From the NCBI RefSeq assembly GCF_017353515.1, contig NZ_JAFMPY010000009.1:1-64000 (forward strand): a DNA stretch of 64,000 bases, read 5' to 3'. The stretch is from Jiella sonneratiae (GTDB taxonomy: Bacteria; Pseudomonadota; Alphaproteobacteria; Rhizobiales; Rhizobiaceae). This document shows positions 41,630 to 52,000 of the stretch, piece by piece. The notes under the pieces were generated by a model that was given only the letters and a program-made list of their open reading frames with translations, was not told the origin of the DNA and did no database searches. Position 1 is the first letter of the stretch, and every line of letters starts with the position of its first letter. The position numbers and the translations under genes are program-made.

Positions 41630-41880
41630 CAAAGCTCGGTTCCCTGGCACCTGCGACAGCGGGCGACGCCTGCCCGCAGAAGCTGTCTTAACCCGGCGGA
41701 CGGTAAGGAAACGCTAACGCCGGTGTGACTCGCGGCCGGCATCGCCTCGCGCGCCGCATCGGCTCCCGGCGCGGCTTCCTTGCAGGCCGCCCGCCGCAGC
41801 CTAAGTGTCCCGCCCGGTGCGAGGCACCAGAGTGACACGTGGTGCGACACCCACCCCCCGAAGCGAGGTTCCCCGTCAGC

Positions 41881-42333
41881 ATGGACCAATTGCGCCTGCT
41901 CGCCGTCGATGCCGAGGATCTCGCGATCGTCTCGGCGCATTGCCAGGACGCCGTCGTGCGCGTTGAGGAGCTGATCTACCGGCCGGGGGAGAGACGGTTC
42001 GTCGTCGAGATGAACCGCTTCGTCTGGGAGAAACTGGTTCCGCCGAAGCGCTTCTCGCTGTTCAGCCGCCCGAATTACGAGCGCCGGCGCGCGGTGCTGC
42101 ATTTCGACCGGGTGACGGCCGCCTCGCGCTTCGGCTTCGACCGTCTCGCCCCGGACGACGTGCTGGTGCTTCTGGCGGTCCGCTTCGCCGAGGCCGACGC
42201 GCCCTCGGGGACCGTCGAACTTGTTTTCGCAGGCGGCTCCGCGATAAGGCTGGAGGTCGAAGTGGTGGAAGCCCAGCTCGCCGACGTCGGCGGCGCCTGG
42301 GCGACGATGGCGCGGCCGAACCATCGCGCCTGA
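41881..42333 (+). CDS. DUF2948 family protein
   Basis: 150 residues, matching DUF2948: MDQLRLLAVDAEDLAIVSAH, QDAVVRVEELIYRPGERRFV, and the ending VGGAWATMARPNHRA. The family is limited mainly to Alphaproteobacteria and lies directly before hisD in many of them, as here. Function unknown. The ATG at 41881 gives the standard family start. Confidence 0.9.
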   Translation: MDQLRLLAVDAEDLAIVSAHCQDAVVRVEELIYRPGERRFVVEMNRFVWEKLVPPKRFSLFSRPNYERRRAVLHFDRVTAASRFGFDRLAPDDVLVLLAVRFAEADAPSGTVELVFAGGSAIRLEVEVVEAQLADVGGAWATMARPNHRA

Positions 42334-42421
42334 GGCACCGGGCGCGCCGGGATGCGGCGGCAATGCCTCGCGCGCCGACCGGGCCGCGCGGCGGCGACAG
42401 AACGAGAAGGAATGGTCGAGA

Positions 42422-43714
42422 GTGCCCTGGCGCCTTGCTTCGACGGACGAAGACTTTGAAGACCGCTTTGCGACGCTGCTCGGCGCCAAGCGCGAGCAGG
42501 CGGCCGACGTCGACGCGGCGGTGCGCGCGATCATCGACAGCGTCCGCGCCGAGGGCGACGCGGCGCTCCTCGCTCTGACCCGCAGGTTCGACCAGCTTGA
42601 ACTGACGCCGGCGACGATGCGGGTGACCGAGGCCGAGATCGAGGCGGCCTACGAGGCGACCTCGCCGGATACGCTCGAGGCCCTGAACCTCGCCCACCGG
42701 CGGATCGCCGCCCATCATCGCCGCCAGCTCCCCGCCGACGACCGCTATACCGACGCGATCGGGGTCGAACTCGGCAGCCGCTGGACCGCCGTCGAATCCG
42801 TCGGGCTCTACGTTCCGGGCGGCTCGGCGAGCTATCCCTCCTCGGTGCTGATGAACGCCGTGCCGGCGAAGGTCGCAGGGGTCGAACGCATCGCCATGGT
42901 GGTGCCGGCGATGCGCGGCGCTCTCAATCCGCTGGTGCTTGCCGCCGCGAAGATCGCCGGGGTCTCCGAGATCTACCGCATCGGCGGCGCCCAGGCCGTC
43001 GCCGCGCTCGCCTACGGCACGCAGACCATCGCCCCCGTCGCCAAGATCGTCGGGCCGGGCAACGCCTTCGTCGCCGCCGCCAAGCGCCAGGTCTTCGGCC
43101 ATGTCGGCATCGACATGATCGCCGGGCCGTCGGAGGTGCTGGTGATCGCCGACGGCGACAACGATCCGGACTGGATCGCCGCCGACCTCCTCGCCCAGGC
43201 CGAGCACGACACGGCGGCCCAGTCGATCCTGATCACCGACGACTTGGCCTTCGCCGACCGCGTCGAGACGGCGGTGGAGCGCCAGCTTTCCACCCTCTCG
43301 CGCGCCGAGACGGCGGCAGCCAGCTGGCGCGATCACGGTGCGATCATCGTCGTCGAGGCGCTCTCCGACGCCGCGCCGCTCTCCGATCGGATCGCGCCGG
43401 AACATCTCGAACTCGCGGTGGCCGACCCCGAGGCGCTGTTCGCGACGCTCCGCAACGCAGGCGCCGTCTTCCTCGGCCGCCATACGCCGGAGGTGATCGG
43501 CGACTATGTCGGGGGCTCCAACCACGTGCTTCCCACCGCCCGCTCGGCGCGGTTCTCCTCCGGGTTGTCGGTGCTCGACTTCGTCAAGCGCACCTCGGTG
43601 CTGAAGCTTTCCGCCGGGCAGCTGCGCGAGCTGGGGCCCGCGGCGATCGAGCTCGCGCGGGTCGAGGGGCTGGACGCCCATGGCCGGTCCGTCGCCATCC
43701 GGCTCAATCTGTGA
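42422..43714 (+). CDS. hisD: Histidinol dehydrogenase
   Basis: 430 residues, full length. HisD makes histidine from histidinol in two NAD-dependent steps. Landmarks are [55 protein letters not shown], the zinc-ligand region QAEHD, and [10 protein letters not shown] with the catalytic Glu-His. [11 protein letters not shown] is near the end. The start is GTG at 42422 with AAGGA upstream. It lies between DUF2948 and UPF0262, the usual alphaproteobacterial order. Confidence 0.97.
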   Translation: MPWRLASTDEDFEDRFATLLGAKREQAADVDAAVRAIIDSVRAEGDAALLALTRRFDQLELTPATMRVTEAEIEAAYEATSPDTLEALNLAHRRIAAHHRRQLPADDRYTDAIGVELGSRWTAVESVGLYVPGGSASYPSSVLMNAVPAKVAGVERIAMVVPAMRGALNPLVLAAAKIAGVSEIYRIGGAQAVAALAYGTQTIAPVAKIVGPGNAFVAAAKRQVFGHVGIDMIAGPSEVLVIADGDNDPDWIAADLLAQAEHDTAAQSILITDDLAFADRVETAVERQLSTLSRAETAAASWRDHGAIIVVEALSDAAPLSDRIAPEHLELAVADPEALFATLRNAGAVFLGRHTPEVIGDYVGGSNHVLPTARSARFSSGLSVLDFVKRTSVLKLSAGQLRELGPAAIELARVEGLDAHGRSVAIRLNL

Positions 43715-43725
43715 GGGACGGCGCG

Positions 43726-44214
43726 ATGGGGGAGGAAAACGCGACGACGAGCGGCCGGCTGATCGACGTCGAACTCGACGAGACGATCGGCCGTGCGACG
43801 CCCGACGTCGAGCACGAGCGCAACGTCGCGATCTTCGATCTGGTGGAGGAGAACGTCTTCAACCCGGTCGGCGCGCCGGAGGGGGCGAAGTTCAAGCTGA
43901 AGCTCTCGCTGCTCGACAAGCGCCTCGTCTTCGACATTCGTGACGAGACTGGCCAGACGTTGGTCACCCACATCCTGTCGCTGACGCCGTTTCGCAAGGT
44001 GATCCGCGACTACTTCATGATCTGCGACAGCTATTACGAGGCGATCCGTTCGGCGACGCCGCAGCAGATCGAGGCGATCGACATGGGCCGGCGCGGCATC
44101 CACAACGACGGCTCGCAGACGCTGATGGAGCGGCTGAAGGGCAAGATCGACGTCGATCTCGACACGGCGCGCCGGCTGTTCACGCTGATCTGCGTCCTCA
44201 ACTGGCGGAGCTGA
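43726..44214 (+). CDS. UPF0262 family protein
   Basis: 162 residues. The family pattern is clear: [36 protein letters not shown], and [19 protein letters not shown]. Function unknown. The ATG at 43726 is chosen because GAGGGAC sits eight bases upstream; the upstream GTG at 43711 overlaps the hisD stop (GTGA) but lacks a ribosome-binding site. The gene is nearly always found next to hisD in this order of bacteria. Confidence 0.92.
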   Translation: MGEENATTSGRLIDVELDETIGRATPDVEHERNVAIFDLVEENVFNPVGAPEGAKFKLKLSLLDKRLVFDIRDETGQTLVTHILSLTPFRKVIRDYFMICDSYYEAIRSATPQQIEAIDMGRRGIHNDGSQTLMERLKGKIDVDLDTARRLFTLICVLNWRS

Positions 44215-44344
44215 CGGTCGTGGCGGCCCTCGCGCGCCCCGTCTGTCTGGAGCCGGTCCGGCGGCGGATGGCGCGCGTTCTTTCCGCCCCGCGAGGAGGG
44301 GCCGCTTTCGGCGGCGTCGCCGGTCCGTCCCTGGGGGTCGCCGC

Positions 44345-44824
44345 GTGAGCGCCGGCATGGCCGACGGCGCCGGAAAGGGCGGCGACGCCTCTGGCGGCCC
44401 GCCGGCGAAGGTGTCGTCCGTCCTGTTCCTCTGCGGCATGAACGCCATCCGCTCTCCGATCGCCGAAGCGCTGGCGCGATCCGTCCTGCCGCAGACGGTC
44501 TATATTGCCTCGGCCGGCGTGCGCCAGGGACGGCGCGACCCCTTCGTCGACGCCGTGCTTGCCGAACGCGGGCTTTCCCTCGGCGACCGCCAGCCGCAGC
44601 GCTTCGAGGATCTCGAGGACGGCTATTTCGACCTGATCGTCACCATGGCGCCGGAGGCCCATCACGCCGCCCTCGACGCCACCGGCACCGCGTCGGTGGA
44701 GGTGGAGTTCTGGCCGATGCCGGACCCTTCCGTCGTCACCGGCTCCCGCGAGCAGATCCTCGAGGCCTATCGCGACGTCTTGAAGCGGATCGAGCAGCGG
44801 ATCGAGCGGCGCTTCGGGCGCTGA
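44345..44824 (+). CDS. Low-molecular-weight protein-tyrosine phosphatase
   Basis: 159 residues. The catalytic P-loop is CGMNAIRS (CX5RS), and the general-acid Asp is in the C-terminal MPDPSVV. The fold is the LMW-PTP/arsenate-reductase-like group. In many relatives this gene follows UPF0262 and precedes infA; infA is missing here. GTG at 44345 and ATG at 44357 are both possible starts. Substrates are unknown. Confidence 0.88.
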   Translation: MSAGMADGAGKGGDASGGPPAKVSSVLFLCGMNAIRSPIAEALARSVLPQTVYIASAGVRQGRRDPFVDAVLAERGLSLGDRQPQRFEDLEDGYFDLIVTMAPEAHHAALDATGTASVEVEFWPMPDPSVVTGSREQILEAYRDVLKRIEQRIERRFGR

Positions 44825-44836
44825 CGTCTTTTTGCG

Positions 44837-44932
44837 GGATGAAATGAGCTTCGCTCATCCTCCCGCTCCATCCTCCTGTTTCCGCATGATCTTTCTCGGA
44901 AAGCCGCTTCCGGCTTTTCGGGATCATGCTCT
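44837..44932. repeat. RIME-like palindromic repeat, copy 2
   Basis: The core 44884-44929 starts GCATGATCTTTCTCGGAAAG and ends GCTTTTCGGGATCATGC, with a GCCG-CTTC-CGGC centre, so it folds into a long hairpin. The left part (ATGAGCTTCGCTCATCCTCC) aligns with copy 1 at 15988-16082. It lies between the convergent phosphatase and engB genes and ends at the engB stop codon, where the hairpin may also end transcription. Confidence 0.75.
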
Positions 44933-45599
44933 ATTCGGCAAGGCGGAGGACCGCGACACGCAGCTCGTCGATGCCGCCGCCTTTTTCCGACGACGTCGCG
45001 ACGAGCTCCGGAAAGGCTGCGGGGCGCCTGCGGATGCGCTCCAGCGTCGCGGCGACGAGCGCCTCAACCGCCGGCGGCTTGATCTTGTCGGTCTTGGTCA
45101 GGACGATCTGGTAGGAGACCGCCGCCTTGTCGAGCAGCGCCATCACCTCCTCGTCATTCGCCTTGATGCCGTGGCGGGCGTCGATCAGCAGGAACACCCG
45201 CTTCAGGCTGGCCCTGCCGCGCAGATAGTCGAAGACGAGGGCCGTCCAGGCGTCGACCTGCGCCTTCGGGGCCTTGGCGTAGCCGTAGCCCGGCATGTCG
45301 ACGAGGGCGATCGGCGGCAGGCCGGCCGCCGGATCGCCGTAGCCGTCGGGAACGAAGAAGTTCAGCTCCTGCGTCCGGCCCGGCGTGTTGGAGGTGCGGG
45401 CGAGGCCCTTCTGGCCGAGCAGGGCGTTGATCAGCGACGATTTGCCGACGTTGGAGCGCCCGGCGAAGGCGATCTCGGGCGGCCCCTCCGGCGGCAGGAA
45501 CTTCAGCGCCGGAACGCCGCGCACGAACACCCACGGCTTGGCGAAGAAGCGCCGGTCGGCCTCGCTTGCGGGTGTGCCGGGAGAATGTCCGTCGCTCAT
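44931..45599 (-). CDS. engB: Ribosome-biogenesis GTP-binding protein EngB/YsxC
   Basis: 222 residues. The GTPase motifs are all present: G1 GRSNVGKSS, the G2-region threonine in [14 protein letters not shown]3 DMPGYG, and G4 TKTD. EngB helps assemble the large ribosomal subunit. The ATG at 45599 overlaps the stop of the upstream acetyltransferase gene (ATGA), so the start is well supported. In relatives engB follows yidC directly; here an acetyltransferase gene lies between them. Confidence 0.95.
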   Translation of the reverse strand: MSDGHSPGTPASEADRRFFAKPWVFVRGVPALKFLPPEGPPEIAFAGRSNVGKSSLINALLGQKGLARTSNTPGRTQELNFFVPDGYGDPAAGLPPIALVDMPGYGYAKAPKAQVDAWTALVFDYLRGRASLKRVFLLIDARHGIKANDEEVMALLDKAAVSYQIVLTKTDKIKPPAVEALVAATLERIRRRPAAFPELVATSSEKGGGIDELRVAVLRLAE

Positions 45600-46237
45600 G
45601 ACGCAGCTTCCAGTGTGGCGATGTCGGCACCGCGGATCAGATCGAGATGGCGGGTGATCTTGTCGGCCGGCCAATTCCACCATGCGAGGGCGAGGAGCCG
45701 GGCGACCGTCGCCTCGTCGAAGCGCATGCGGATCACCCTCGCCGGATTGCCGCCGACGATCGCATAGGGCGGAACGTCCGAAACAAGGGTCGAGCGTGCC
45801 GCGACGATCGCCCCGTCGCCGATGGTCACACCCGGCATGACGAGGCTTTCCATGCCGAGCCAGACGTCGTTGCCGACCACCGTGTCGCCGCGGCTCTGGC
45901 CGGTCCAGCTCGAGATGTCGAAGCCCTTCTCCCAGCCGTTTGCGAAGATGTTGAAGGGATAGGTCGAAAAGCCGCCCATGGCGTGGTTCGCGCCGTTCAT
46001 GACGAAGCGCGTGCCGGCGGCGATGGCGACGAAGCGGCCGATGATCAGCCTGTCGCCGTAAAAGTCGAAATGATGCAGGACGTTGCGCTCCTCGAAGCGC
46101 TCGGCGCCGTCCGGATCGTCGTAATAGCTGTAGTCGCCGACGAGAATGTTCGGCCGGGTGACGACGTTCTTCAGGAAGACGGCGCGGGGATGGCCGGGCA
46201 GGGGATAGAGCGTTTCCGGCGAGGGGCCATGCATCAT
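45596..46237 (-). CDS. CatB-like hexapeptide acetyltransferase
   Basis: 213 residues. The left-handed beta-helix repeats and the CatB/Vat landmarks are visible: [35 protein letters not shown], the catalytic His in [13 protein letters not shown], and [20 protein letters not shown]. Such xenobiotic O-acetyltransferases can inactivate chloramphenicol or streptogramins, but many chromosomal members have other acceptors. AAAGGAG precedes the double ATG. It overlaps engB by 4 bases and follows the yidC terminator. Confidence 0.9.
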   Translation of the reverse strand: MMHGPSPETLYPLPGHPRAVFLKNVVTRPNILVGDYSYYDDPDGAERFEERNVLHHFDFYGDRLIIGRFVAIAAGTRFVMNGANHAMGGFSTYPFNIFANGWEKGFDISSWTGQSRGDTVVGNDVWLGMESLVMPGVTIGDGAIVAARSTLVSDVPPYAIVGGNPARVIRMRFDEATVARLLALAWWNWPADKITRHLDLIRGADIATLEAAS

Positions 46238-46254
46238 GCGGCTCCTTTCCTGCG

Positions 46255-46280
46255 AAAAAGGGCCGGCAGTCTGCCGGCCC
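46255..46280 (-). terminator. Strong Rho-independent terminator after yidC
   Basis: GGGCCGGCA and TGCCGGCCC pair around a 3-base loop, and the minus strand continues with TTTTT. It ends the rpmH-rnpA-yidC transcript just before the acetyltransferase start, so the acetyltransferase-engB pair depends on read-through or on its own promoter. Confidence 0.85.
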
Positions 46281-46313
46281 GCGACGGGGCGATGCGGCGG
46301 GCTGGAGCCGCGA

Positions 46314-48125
46314 TCAGCCTTCCGACGGTTTTTCCCGTCGTCGGAACGTGTTCCTGAGGTTGTCCCACAGCTCGATCTTGGCGCCGTTGCGCTTCATGAT
46401 CACCGACTGCTGGATGATCGACAGGGTGTTGTTCCAGCTCCAGTAGATCACCAGCCCGGCCGGGAAGGCGGCGAGCATGAAGGTGAAGATCACCGGCATC
46501 CAGGTGAAGATCATCTGCTGCGTCGGGTCCGGCGGCGTCGGGTTGAGCCGCATCTGGATGAACATCGTGATGCCCATGACGATCGGCCAGACGCCGATCA
46601 TCAGCATGTGCGGCAGGGTGATCGGGATCAGGCCGAACAGGTTGAACACCGAGGTCGGGTCCGGCGCCGCGAGATCCTGGATCCAGCCGAAGAACGGCGC
46701 ATGGCGCATCTCGATCGTGACGTAGAGCACCTTGTAGAGGGCGAAGAACACCGGAATCTGGATCAGCATCGGCCAGCAGCCGGCCGCCGGATTGATCTTC
46801 TCCTCCTTGTAGATGCGCATCATCTCCTGCTGCTGCTTCTGTTTGTCGTCCTTGAAGCGTTCGCGCAGCTCCGTGATCTTCGGCTGCATGGTCTTCATCC
46901 GCGCCATCGACTTGTAGGACTTGTTGGCGAGCGGGAAGAAGAACAGCTTGAGGATGACGGTGACGATCATGATCGCCACGCCGAAGTTGCCGACGAGCGT
47001 GTAGAAGAAGTCGAGGGCGTGGAACATCGGCCGGGTGATGAAATAGAACCAGCCCCAGTCGATCAGCTGGCCGAACTGCTTAATGCCGAGGGACTCTTCG
47101 TAGCCGTCGATGATGTCGACCACCTTGGCGCCCGCGAAGCTGCGGGTGGTGGTCGTCGCACTGCTTCCCGGCGCGATGTCGATCGGATCGGAGACGAATT
47201 CCGTCTGGTAGTGCGGCCGCTGGCCGGTCATGTAGAGGAACTGGCTGTCGAAGGGCCGCGAACCCTCCGGAATCAGCGTCGTCGCCCAGTATTTGTCGGT
47301 GATGCCGAGCCAGCCGCCGTTGGCCTTCGGTTCGGCGTCCTTCTTGTCCTCCTCGATCGCCGAATACTTGACCTCCTTGAGGCCTTCGTCGCCGAAGACG
47401 CCGAGCAGGCCCTCGAAGAGCACGTAGGTCGAGGCGACCTCGGGCTTGGAATAGCGGGTGACGCGGCCGTAGGGCTTCACCGTGACCGGCGAGGAACCGG
47501 TGTTCTCGATCGTGTCCTTGACCGTGAACATGAAGTTGTCGTCGACGGCGATCGTCCGGTCGACGGTCATGCCGTCGACGGTCGCGGTCAGGGTGACGGG
47601 CGTTCCGGGCGTCAGCTTGGCGCCTTCCGGCGCCTGCCACTGGGTAGAGGCGCCGACGACCGGCCCCTTGCCGGGGACGATCAGCCCGGTCTCGACGAAA
47701 TAGGCGTTGGGCAGCTGTTCGGGCGAGAGCAGAACGATGGTCGGCGAGGAGTCGTCGACGGTCTCGTGGTAGTTCTTCAGCCTGAGGTCGTCGATGCGGG
47801 CGCCGGCAAGGTTGATCGAGCCGGTCAGCTGGGGCGTGTCGATCGGCACCCGCTGGCCGCTGGCGAGCACCGCCTGCCGGTCTTCCGACATCGGCAGCTG
47901 CGGGCTGGAGATGACGCTCTCGCGCCCCGAGGGCGCCGCGGTCTCGGCCTGCTGGGTGCCGGCGGGCGTCTGCGGGGTCTGCAGCGATCCTTTCGGCTGG
48001 GCGTCGGTCGTCTCGGCCTGCTGGCGCTGGGCGTCCATGCGCGGACTGACGACGAAATATTGCCAGCCGACCAGGACCGCGATGGAAAGCGCCATGGCGA
48101 TCAGGAAGTTGCGGTTGTTTTCCAT
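46314..48125 (-). CDS. yidC: Membrane protein insertase YidC
   Basis: 603 residues, the long Gram-negative form. An N-terminal membrane anchor (MENNRNFLIAMALSIAVLVG) is followed by a large periplasmic domain. The C-terminal insertase core includes WFYFITRPMFHALDFFYTLV, the hydrophilic-groove Arg in KLFFFPLANKSYKSMARMK, and cytosolic helices rich in Lys/Gln. It inserts proteins into the inner membrane alone or with Sec. The ATG at 48125 overlaps the rnpA stop (TGATG). Confidence 0.97.
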   Translation of the reverse strand: MENNRNFLIAMALSIAVLVGWQYFVVSPRMDAQRQQAETTDAQPKGSLQTPQTPAGTQQAETAAPSGRESVISSPQLPMSEDRQAVLASGQRVPIDTPQLTGSINLAGARIDDLRLKNYHETVDDSSPTIVLLSPEQLPNAYFVETGLIVPGKGPVVGASTQWQAPEGAKLTPGTPVTLTATVDGMTVDRTIAVDDNFMFTVKDTIENTGSSPVTVKPYGRVTRYSKPEVASTYVLFEGLLGVFGDEGLKEVKYSAIEEDKKDAEPKANGGWLGITDKYWATTLIPEGSRPFDSQFLYMTGQRPHYQTEFVSDPIDIAPGSSATTTTRSFAGAKVVDIIDGYEESLGIKQFGQLIDWGWFYFITRPMFHALDFFYTLVGNFGVAIMIVTVILKLFFFPLANKSYKSMARMKTMQPKITELRERFKDDKQKQQQEMMRIYKEEKINPAAGCWPMLIQIPVFFALYKVLYVTIEMRHAPFFGWIQDLAAPDPTSVFNLFGLIPITLPHMLMIGVWPIVMGITMFIQMRLNPTPPDPTQQMIFTWMPVIFTFMLAAFPAGLVIYWSWNNTLSIIQQSVIMKRNGAKIELWDNLRNTFRRREKPSEG

Positions 48126-48529
48126 CAATCAGACCTCGATCGGCGCTCGGCCCGGCCTTCGCCGCCTGGCGCCGTCTTCTCGTTCGGCCCGGCCATTCGG
48201 GCAAAGCGTCGCCGCAGTTCCTGCGACAGGGTGTCGAACGGCGCCGTGAGGACGTCGCGGCGCGCGACGATCACATAATCGATGCCGGGCACCATGTCAG
48301 CCTCGGCGGACAGGCGGATCGCTTCGCGCAGGCGCCGGCGGATCCGGTTGCGCTCGACGGCATTGCCGACCTTGCGGGTCACCGTCAGGCCGAAGCGCGG
48401 ACGACCGCCGTCGTCTCGCCGAAGCGCCTCGACGAAGAAAAACGGGCCGTTCAGCCGACGGCCCTTGCGCGCGGCGAGGAATTCCGCGCGTTTCGTCAGT
48501 CTGCCCGGAGCCGTGGCGGCCGGTCTCAC
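48125..48529 (-). CDS. rnpA: Ribonuclease P protein component
   Basis: 134 residues. The family RNR-type motif is present as VERNRIRRRLREAIR, preceded by RFGLTVTRKVGNA. RnpA binds the catalytic RNA that matures tRNA 5' ends. The start is GTG at 48529. It lies between rpmH and yidC, the near-universal order, and overlaps yidC by TGATG. Confidence 0.95.
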   Translation of the reverse strand: MRPAATAPGRLTKRAEFLAARKGRRLNGPFFFVEALRRDDGGRPRFGLTVTRKVGNAVERNRIRRRLREAIRLSAEADMVPGIDYVIVARRDVLTAPFDTLSQELRRRFARMAGPNEKTAPGGEGRAERRSRSD

Positions 48530-48549
48530 GCCCGCCGGGGCATCGGGGG

Positions 48550-48684
48550 TCAGGCCGACAGCCGCTTGCGGCCGCGCGCCCGGCGGGCGGCGATCACCTT
48601 GCGGCCGCCCTTGGTCGCCATGCGGGCGCGAAAACCGTGGCGGCGTTTGCGGACGAGCCGCGAGGGCTGGTAGGTACGCTTCAT
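48550..48684 (-). CDS. rpmH: 50S ribosomal protein L34
   Basis: 44 residues: [20 protein letters not shown], then [20 protein letters not shown], then LSA. This is the complete, highly conserved L34 sequence. The ATG at 48684 lies about 110 bases after a well-formed promoter. It is the first gene of the rpmH-rnpA-yidC operon, with 20 bases before the rnpA start. Confidence 0.98.
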   Translation of the reverse strand: MKRTYQPSRLVRKRRHGFRARMATKGGRKVIAARRARGRKRLSA

Positions 48685-48802
48685 GGTCAAATCCCGCGCG
48701 GGTCGAGGACGCGGGCCCTTCAATCGTGTATGATCCGGAAAACCGGTGCGGCCATCCGAGCGCAGACTATCGTCGCGCGGAGCGCCGCCCGCTCGCTGGG
48801 CG

Positions 48803-48832
48803 CTTATAGGAAGGGGCGGGCGGAAAAGTCAA
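48803..48832 (-). promoter_or_regulatory. Sigma-70-type promoter of the rpmH operon
   Basis: On the minus strand TTGACT (48832-48827) and TATAAG (48808-48803) are separated by 18 bases. Both are close to the consensus boxes. The predicted leader is about 110 bases to the rpmH start. An inverted repeat GCGGGCG/CGCCCGC (48816-48822 and 48843-48849) with inner AAGTC/GACTT overlaps the -35 box and could bind a regulator. Confidence 0.7.
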
Positions 48833-49066
48833 TTCCCGACTTCGCCCGCGGACCACGGCGAAGCGCAAGTCTCTGCCGGCGTTGCGGACCCCGACTCCCC
48901 GGGATCGGCAAGCAGAGAGCGGAGAAACGAGCGCCGCCGGCCGCGCCTCACGGAGATGGCGGTGCGAATGCTAATGCTTGTGGGGCTGCCGCCGGTTCGA
49001 TACACGTCAAGCACAGTGCGGAAATAAATTTCGCGGCATCGACCTGCCGCCCGATCGAGCCATCAC

Positions 49067-52000
49067 ATGCAGCGCAGAGCCCTCGGCATCGTCCTCTTCT
49101 GTCTGGTTCTTCTGGTGGCGATCGTCGCCGGCTACTGGGACATGCTGGATTCCGAAAAGCTTCGGATCGCCGGGCGCGACGAGCAGCGGACGGCAGGCGG
49201 CGACGCGACGGTCGAGACCACCGGATTTGCCGAGCCGGACCGCAAGGCGATTCGCCCGGACGGAGCGGGCGGGAGTGAAACCGCGAGCCGGGTGTCCAGG
49301 GCCGCCGCCGGCGGAACGGCGCAGGCGCCCGGCTCTGCTTCCGGGGACGCCGCCGCGACGAAAGACCCCGCCAAGAAGAAAGACGAGAGCGCCGAGCTGG
49401 CGGCTGCGACCGGCGCCGAATCGACGGGTGTGAAAGCGCCTGCCTCCAAGCAGGCGGAACCTGCCGGCTCCGAGGCGCCGCAGGGCCCGTCCGCCGATAC
49501 CGCTACTTCGACCCCGTCGCAGGAAGCGGGAACCACCGCGCAAACTGCACAAGAGACCGCGCAAGATGATGCGGTCCGCCCCGGCGGCGGCGGCGACGCG
49601 ACGGACGCCCGGCCCGTCGAGACGGCGAAGGCGCAGCGCGACGCGACACCCGCCGCTGCCGGCTCGGCAACGTCCGCGCCGCAGACTGCCGGCGCCGAGG
49701 AGAGGCCGCAGACTGCCGGCACCGAGGAGACGCCGTCCGCTCCGAAGACGGATGCCGGCTCCGCCTCTGCGGTCGCTGCGGGCGATGCCGAGAGCAATGA
49801 GAAGCAGCGTGGCGCAGGCGGAACGTCGGCAGAGCCGACGCAGGCCGGTGCCCCCGCGACTGTGGCGGATGTGACGCCCACGCCGCAGAGCCCCGGCACG
49901 GCCGACATGGCCGGCACGGCGCCTGCCGGCGGCGACGAAACCGCGTCGGCGTCGCAGGACGGCGAGGCTGCCACCGCCACCGCTGCGCCGGCCGAATCCA
50001 CGCAGTCCGCGCAATCCGCGCAGTCGGGTGCGCCGGGGCAGACCGATCAGGCGCCGTCTTCCACCGGCGCAGGCACCGCGGCGACTTCCGAGGGCACCGG
50101 CGCAGCCCCGGCGGCCACCGGTTCGAGGGTCGCGGAAACGCCGCCGGCTTCGGGCGGCACGACGGCTGGCTCTGAGGCCGAGACGTCCGCGACCGCCGAT
50201 GCCGCCGCCGGTGCCGGGCCCGCTGCGGAGGCAGCGACTGCCGACGATGGCGGTGCGGCGACGAAGGAGGCCAGTGCGACTCCGGCGGCAGGGGAACCGC
50301 CCGCGGCGGACGCGCAGCCCGACGGGAGCGCCGAAATCGCCTCGGGCGCATCCGCGGTCGGGGCCGGAAAGGCCGCTGCCCCGGAAGACGACGGCACGCA
50401 GCCCCGCTTCGACGTGCTTCGCGTCGAGCCGGACGGATCGACGCTCGTCGCCGGCCACTCGGCGCCGGGCAGCAAGGTCTCGCTCGTCGACGGCGAGCGT
50501 GAGCTCGGGAGCGACAAGGCGAATCGCGACGGCGATTTCGTCATCGTCCTCGACAAGCCGCTCGATGCCGGCGATCACTCGATCCAGATCCACGCCGACG
50601 ACGGCACCGGCGACGCCAAGGTTTCGAGCGAGACCGCGGTCGTCTCCGTGCCGCATGACGGCAAGTCCGACGAACTCCTCGCGATGATCGAGAAGCCGGG
50701 CGAAGCCTCGCGGCTGATCGAAACCCCCACGACCGGCTCCGCGCCGAAAGGGCCGTCCGAGGCGGAACCGTCCCGCACCGACCAGGCGAAGCCTGACGCC
50801 GGCGGCGCGCCGGCGGCAGAGCAGTCGCCGGCCTCCGGGAACCAGGTGGCGACGCCGGAGCCCTCCGCAGCGCCGCTCACGGAGACGGACCGGACGGTCG
50901 CCTCCGAGGACGCGGCGGACACCGACGAGCAGCCGGCTCCGCAGGCTGGGCCGACCCCTGATGATCGCGCTGAAGTCGCCGGGACGACGCCGGAGACCGA
51001 AACCGCGGCCCCCGCCGGCGCGGAAAACCCGGATGGGGAGAAGGTCGCGAGCCGCGGCGGGGAGGCCGAGCGGCCTGCCGCCGAGACGCCATCCGCAGAG
51101 CCTCGGACGGGGGGCGCCGAGCCGGCGCCGCTGCGCGTCGAGGCCGTCGAGATCGACGGTGGCAGGATCTTCATTGCGGGCGCCGCCGAGCCGGGCACGC
51201 GTTTCCGCGTCTATGTCGACAACCGGCCCTTCGCCGTCGGCGTCGCGGATGCCAACGGCCGCTTCGTCGTCTCGACGGATCAGCAGCTCGCGGTCGGCGA
51301 TCATCTGATCCGCGTCGACCAGTTGTCGGGCGGCGATGCCGTCGCCGCGCGCGTCGAGGTGCCGTTCTTCCGGCCGCAGGGCGAGGCGCTGGCGGCCGTC
51401 GCCGAGAACGACGCCGGAAAGGCTGCGCCGAAGCCGGCATCCGGCGATGCCGGGCCTGACGGGCCCGGCCCCGTCGCCGCCGAGACCGGCGAGGCCGAAC
51501 AGCAGGCTTCGAAGACCGAGGCCGGGGCAGGCGCCGGGAACGCCGGACCATCCGGGACGCCCGCCGGCGGTTCCGATGCCGGGGCGTCGACCGCTGCCGC
51601 GTCGTCACCGGCTGCGGCCACGCCGGAGGGCGGACCGACGACCGGCGCCGAATCCTCCGCCGCAGCGGGCACGATCGCCTCCGCCACCGCGCCGGGCGCG
51701 ACAAAGCCCGCCGACGACCAGCCACAGCGCCTTGCGGCGGCGCCGACGGAGACTGCCGGGACGGACAAGAAGGCTTCGGGAGAAGCTCCCACGGCCGACC
51801 GGGAGGCGGATCTCGCGGCGCGGATTTCGGGAGTGCCCGACAGCCTCGTCACCGGAAAGAAGACGGCCGCGCCGGCGACGGGCAGCGATGCCGGTGCGGG
51901 TGCCGGTGCCGGTGCCGGTGAAGGTAACGAAGACCGCAGCGTCGCCGAGACCGGCCGCTCGCGGGAGCCGCAGGCGAGTGCCGAAACGGCTCCGTCGTCG

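Noticed and set aside
49007-51304. A 765-codon minus-strand frame in the LysM gene
   Set aside because: The LysM frame has a membrane anchor, Ig-like domains and a LysM domain; the opposite frame is Arg/Gly low complexity without motifs.
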